Shown here piece after piece: positions 62,395-64,000 of a stretch of 64,000 nucleotides of DNA; the stretch's first letter is position 1, and the number at the start of each line of letters is the position of its first letter. The notes under the pieces are model-generated. The model was not told where the DNA came from. It saw only the letters and a list, made by a program, of their open reading frames with translations, and did not search any database. A program made the translations under genes and the position numbers. The stretch comes from Haloplasma contractile (GTDB taxonomy: Bacteria > Bacillota_I > Bacilli_A > Haloplasmatales > Haloplasmataceae), in NCBI GenBank assembly GCA_016841945.1, contig JAENYC010000011.1, forward strand, positions 1 to 64,000, read 5' to 3'.

Positions 62395-63033
62395 ATGAAA
62401 ATGTTAAATGAAGAAGTCGAAAAACAATTAAAAGATGTATTTAGCAATATGGTAAATGATGTGACCATCGCTTTATTCACAAAAGAAGGAGAATGTCCTA
62501 CTTGTGAAGAAACAAGAGGATTTATGAAAGAAATTGAAGCGTTAAATGAAAAGATAAAGTTTAAAGAATATGATATTAACAAAGACCAAGAGTTAGCTGA
62601 ACGCTTTCATATTGAAATGGTACCAAGTATTGTATTATTAAATGACAAAGAAGAATATTTAGGTGTCAAGTTCAATGGTATTCCAGCTGGTCATGAAATC
62701 AATTCATTTGTCCCTGCAATTTTAGAAATTTCAGGTAATGTTGGTGAAGTACCAGAAAAAATTCAAGAAAGAGTCGATAAAATAACAAAACCAACAAATA
62801 TTAAAGTTTTTATCACATTGAGTTGTCCACACTGTCCAGGTGCTGTTCAAAAGGCTCATAAATTAGCACTAATGAATCCAAATATTGAAGCAGAAATGAT
62901 AGAATCACAAACATTTAATGAAATTTCTAATAAATTTGATGTATCTAGTGTACCTAAAATCGTGATTAATGATAAACATGAACTAGTAGGTAATCAGCCA
63001 ATTGAAGCATTTCTTAATGAAATGGAAAAATAA
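62395..63033 (+). CDS. Protein disulfide oxidoreductase with two thioredoxin folds
   Basis: The 212-aa cytoplasmic protein has two thioredoxin-like units: CPTC (Cys34/Cys37) and CPHC (Cys144/Cys147), each followed by its cis-Pro (MVPSIV and SVPKIV). This matches glutaredoxin-like PDO proteins known from archaea and some bacteria and the N-terminal domain of AhpF. It may be reduced by thioredoxin reductase. AGGAGG precedes the ATG at 62395; an upstream ATG at 62356 lacks a start signal. No thioredoxin reductase or AhpC gene is adjacent. Confidence 0.87.
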   Translation: MKMLNEEVEKQLKDVFSNMVNDVTIALFTKEGECPTCEETRGFMKEIEALNEKIKFKEYDINKDQELAERFHIEMVPSIVLLNDKEEYLGVKFNGIPAGHEINSFVPAILEISGNVGEVPEKIQERVDKITKPTNIKVFITLSCPHCPGAVQKAHKLALMNPNIEAEMIESQTFNEISNKFDVSSVPKIVINDKHELVGNQPIEAFLNEMEK

Positions 63034-63040
63034 TAACATG

Positions 63041-63072
63041 AAAAAGACTTACTTCACAGTAAGTCTTTTATT
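63041..63072. terminator. Bidirectional terminator
   Basis: AAAAGACTTAC / GTAAGTCTTTT with a six-base loop between the convergent PDO gene and the ABC exporter. Confidence 0.85.
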
Positions 63073-63073
63073 A

Positions 63074-64000
63074 TTATTGATTAAATTGAATAAAGAAAAA
63101 TTTTTTGTATAATCCATTTTGATGAATAAGCTCATCATGAATACCTGTTTCAACTACTTTCCCTTTATCTATAACGTATATACAATTAGCATGTTGAATA
63201 GTAGATAAGCGATGTGCAACAACAAGTGTTGTCCGTCCTTTCATTAATACCTCAAGTGCTTTTTGTACAATTTGTTCTGACTCTGAATCAAGCGCTGATG
63301 TGGCTTCATCTAGAAGTAATAACGGCGCATCTTTTAATAAGGCTCTTGCGATTGCGATTCTTTGCCTTTGTCCTCCTGATAATTTTGTACCTTTTTCACC
63401 AATGACCGTATCATAGCCATTGACTTGCTCCATGATAAAATCATCAGCGTAAGCAAGTTTAGCAGCCTTAATCACTTCCTCCATAGATGCACATGGTCTA
63501 CCATATAAAATATTTTCAGCAATTGTACCACTAAATAAATAGGCATCTTGTGGTACATATGCGATATTATCTCTTATATGTTTTAAAGAATAATCATTAA
63601 TGTCATATCCATCTAACAATAATTCACCAGAATTAATCGGATAAAATTTCATCATCATTTTTAATATGGTACTCTTTCCGCCACCACTAGGTCCAACCAG
63701 GGCTGTAACTTCTCCTTTTTTAACCAACAAGTTTAACTTATTTAATGCTTTTGTACCTTCTTCATACTGCATCTCAATATCTATCATACGAATTAATACG
63801 TCATTTTGATTTTTAATCACCTGATAATTTTTCTTCATTTTTGATTCAGTCGGTCTATCTAAAAATTCAAACACACGATGAGCACCAGCTAAGGAGCTCT
63901 TCGTACTGGATATAAATTGACCTATATTATTGAAGAACATATTCGCATTACCTTGAAGATGAATGATTGCTGCGATAGAACCAATGTCTATCATTTTATT
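63074..64000 (-). CDS. ABC exporter (fused permease-ATPase), C-terminal part
   Basis: The open frame continues past the right edge of the window; the visible 308 residues are the last membrane helix region (NMFFNNIGQFISSTKSSLAGA and RVFEFLDRP) plus the ATPase domain. It has Walker A GPSGGGKST, signature LSGGQRQRIAIARALL, Walker B LLLLDEATSALDSESEQ and the switch His in VVAHRLSTI. It is a homo- or heterodimeric MsbA/BmrA-type exporter of drugs or lipids. Start codon is outside the window. Strong terminator follows. Confidence 0.93.
   Translation of the reverse strand, partial: NKMIDIGSIAAIIHLQGNANMFFNNIGQFISSTKSSLAGAHRVFEFLDRPTESKMKKNYQVIKNQNDVLIRMIDIEMQYEEGTKALNKLNLLVKKGEVTALVGPSGGGKSTILKMMMKFYPINSGELLLDGYDINDYSLKHIRDNIAYVPQDAYLFSGTIAENILYGRPCASMEEVIKAAKLAYADDFIMEQVNGYDTVIGEKGTKLSGGQRQRIAIARALLKDAPLLLLDEATSALDSESEQIVQKALEVLMKGRTTLVVAHRLSTIQHANCIYVIDKGKVVETGIHDELIHQNGLYKKFFFIQFNQ

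Noticed and set aside
1-64000. Mycoplasma genetic code (UGA as Trp)
   Set aside because: TGA ends several well-supported genes with overlapping downstream starts, and Trp is written as TGG throughout.
1-64000. tRNA, rRNA or known riboswitches
   Set aside because: No T-arm consensus with a matching acceptor stem and no familiar riboswitch core was found when reading the intergenic regions; this was done by eye, so a covariance-model search could still find one.

Overview
The window is AT-rich DNA from a Gram-positive-lineage bacterium that reads UGA as stop. TGA ends several clearly real genes (the DUF2975-like gene, its XRE partner, the MFS gene at 31817). Shine-Dalgarno sites are strong (AGGAGG-like) and promoters are sigma-A-like with 17-bp spacers. 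Together with many GNAT, ABC-2, ArsR and PadR genes this suggests a low-GC Bacilli/Mycoplasmatota-type organism, with an Acholeplasma/Izemoplasma/Haloplasma-like lineage as a guess. No tRNA, rRNA, CRISPR array or complete insertion sequence is visible. Most genes lie on the minus strand in short operons.

Layout. 1-9.8 kb: a GNAT protein, a large glutamate synthase (gltB) without gltD, an aminoglycoside-resistance-like trio (AAC(6')-like, a frameshifted APH(3')-like gene, a SatA-like acetyltransferase) and an ABC exporter. 10-17.8 kb: two small proteins, an MFS exporter, a hemolysin III protein, a lone ABC ATPase, TldD/TldE and a nitroreductase. 17.9-21.6 kb: an autoregulated-looking operon (DUF2975-like membrane protein, YozG-like XRE regulator, two tandem lipoproteins) that ends in a LigB dioxygenase pseudogene carrying an IS607 transposase fragment. 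21.7-24 kb: a Tet(M)-like ribosomal protection GTPase behind an elaborate attenuator leader. 24-34 kb: a methyltransferase, an ABC-2 exporter, a lipoprotein and MATE, OFA-MFS, MFS and EamA transporters. 34-39 kb: a class II aminotransferase, a DUF1189 protein, tandem PhzF genes, an HD hydrolase and a GNAT protein. 39-46.6 kb: a dead IS1595-like transposase beside a lone OppB permease, then two ArsR regulators around an ABC-2 operon, all three promoters sharing one operator motif. 46.6-53 kb: a YedK/SRAP protein, arylamine N-acetyltransferase, radical SAM protein, a four-gene operon (Tag, GNAT, nucleotidyltransferase, HAD-kinase fusion) and SodA under a Fur box. 53-60.5 kb: an envelope copper/redox block (two-component system, CueP, SHOCT protein) and a TetR-RND efflux pair under a 34-bp palindrome. 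60.5-64 kb: a PadR operon, a double-CXXC disulfide oxidoreductase and the end of an ABC exporter.

The theme is defence against toxic compounds: drug-modifying enzymes, a ribosomal protection protein and about ten exporters, each with readable local control. The most novel items are the ribosome-protection leader, the ArsR local regulon with its unknown partner protein, and the DUF2975/XRE/double-lipoprotein operon. Decay is visible at five places (APH, LigB, IS607, IS1595 and a short Tet-like fossil).
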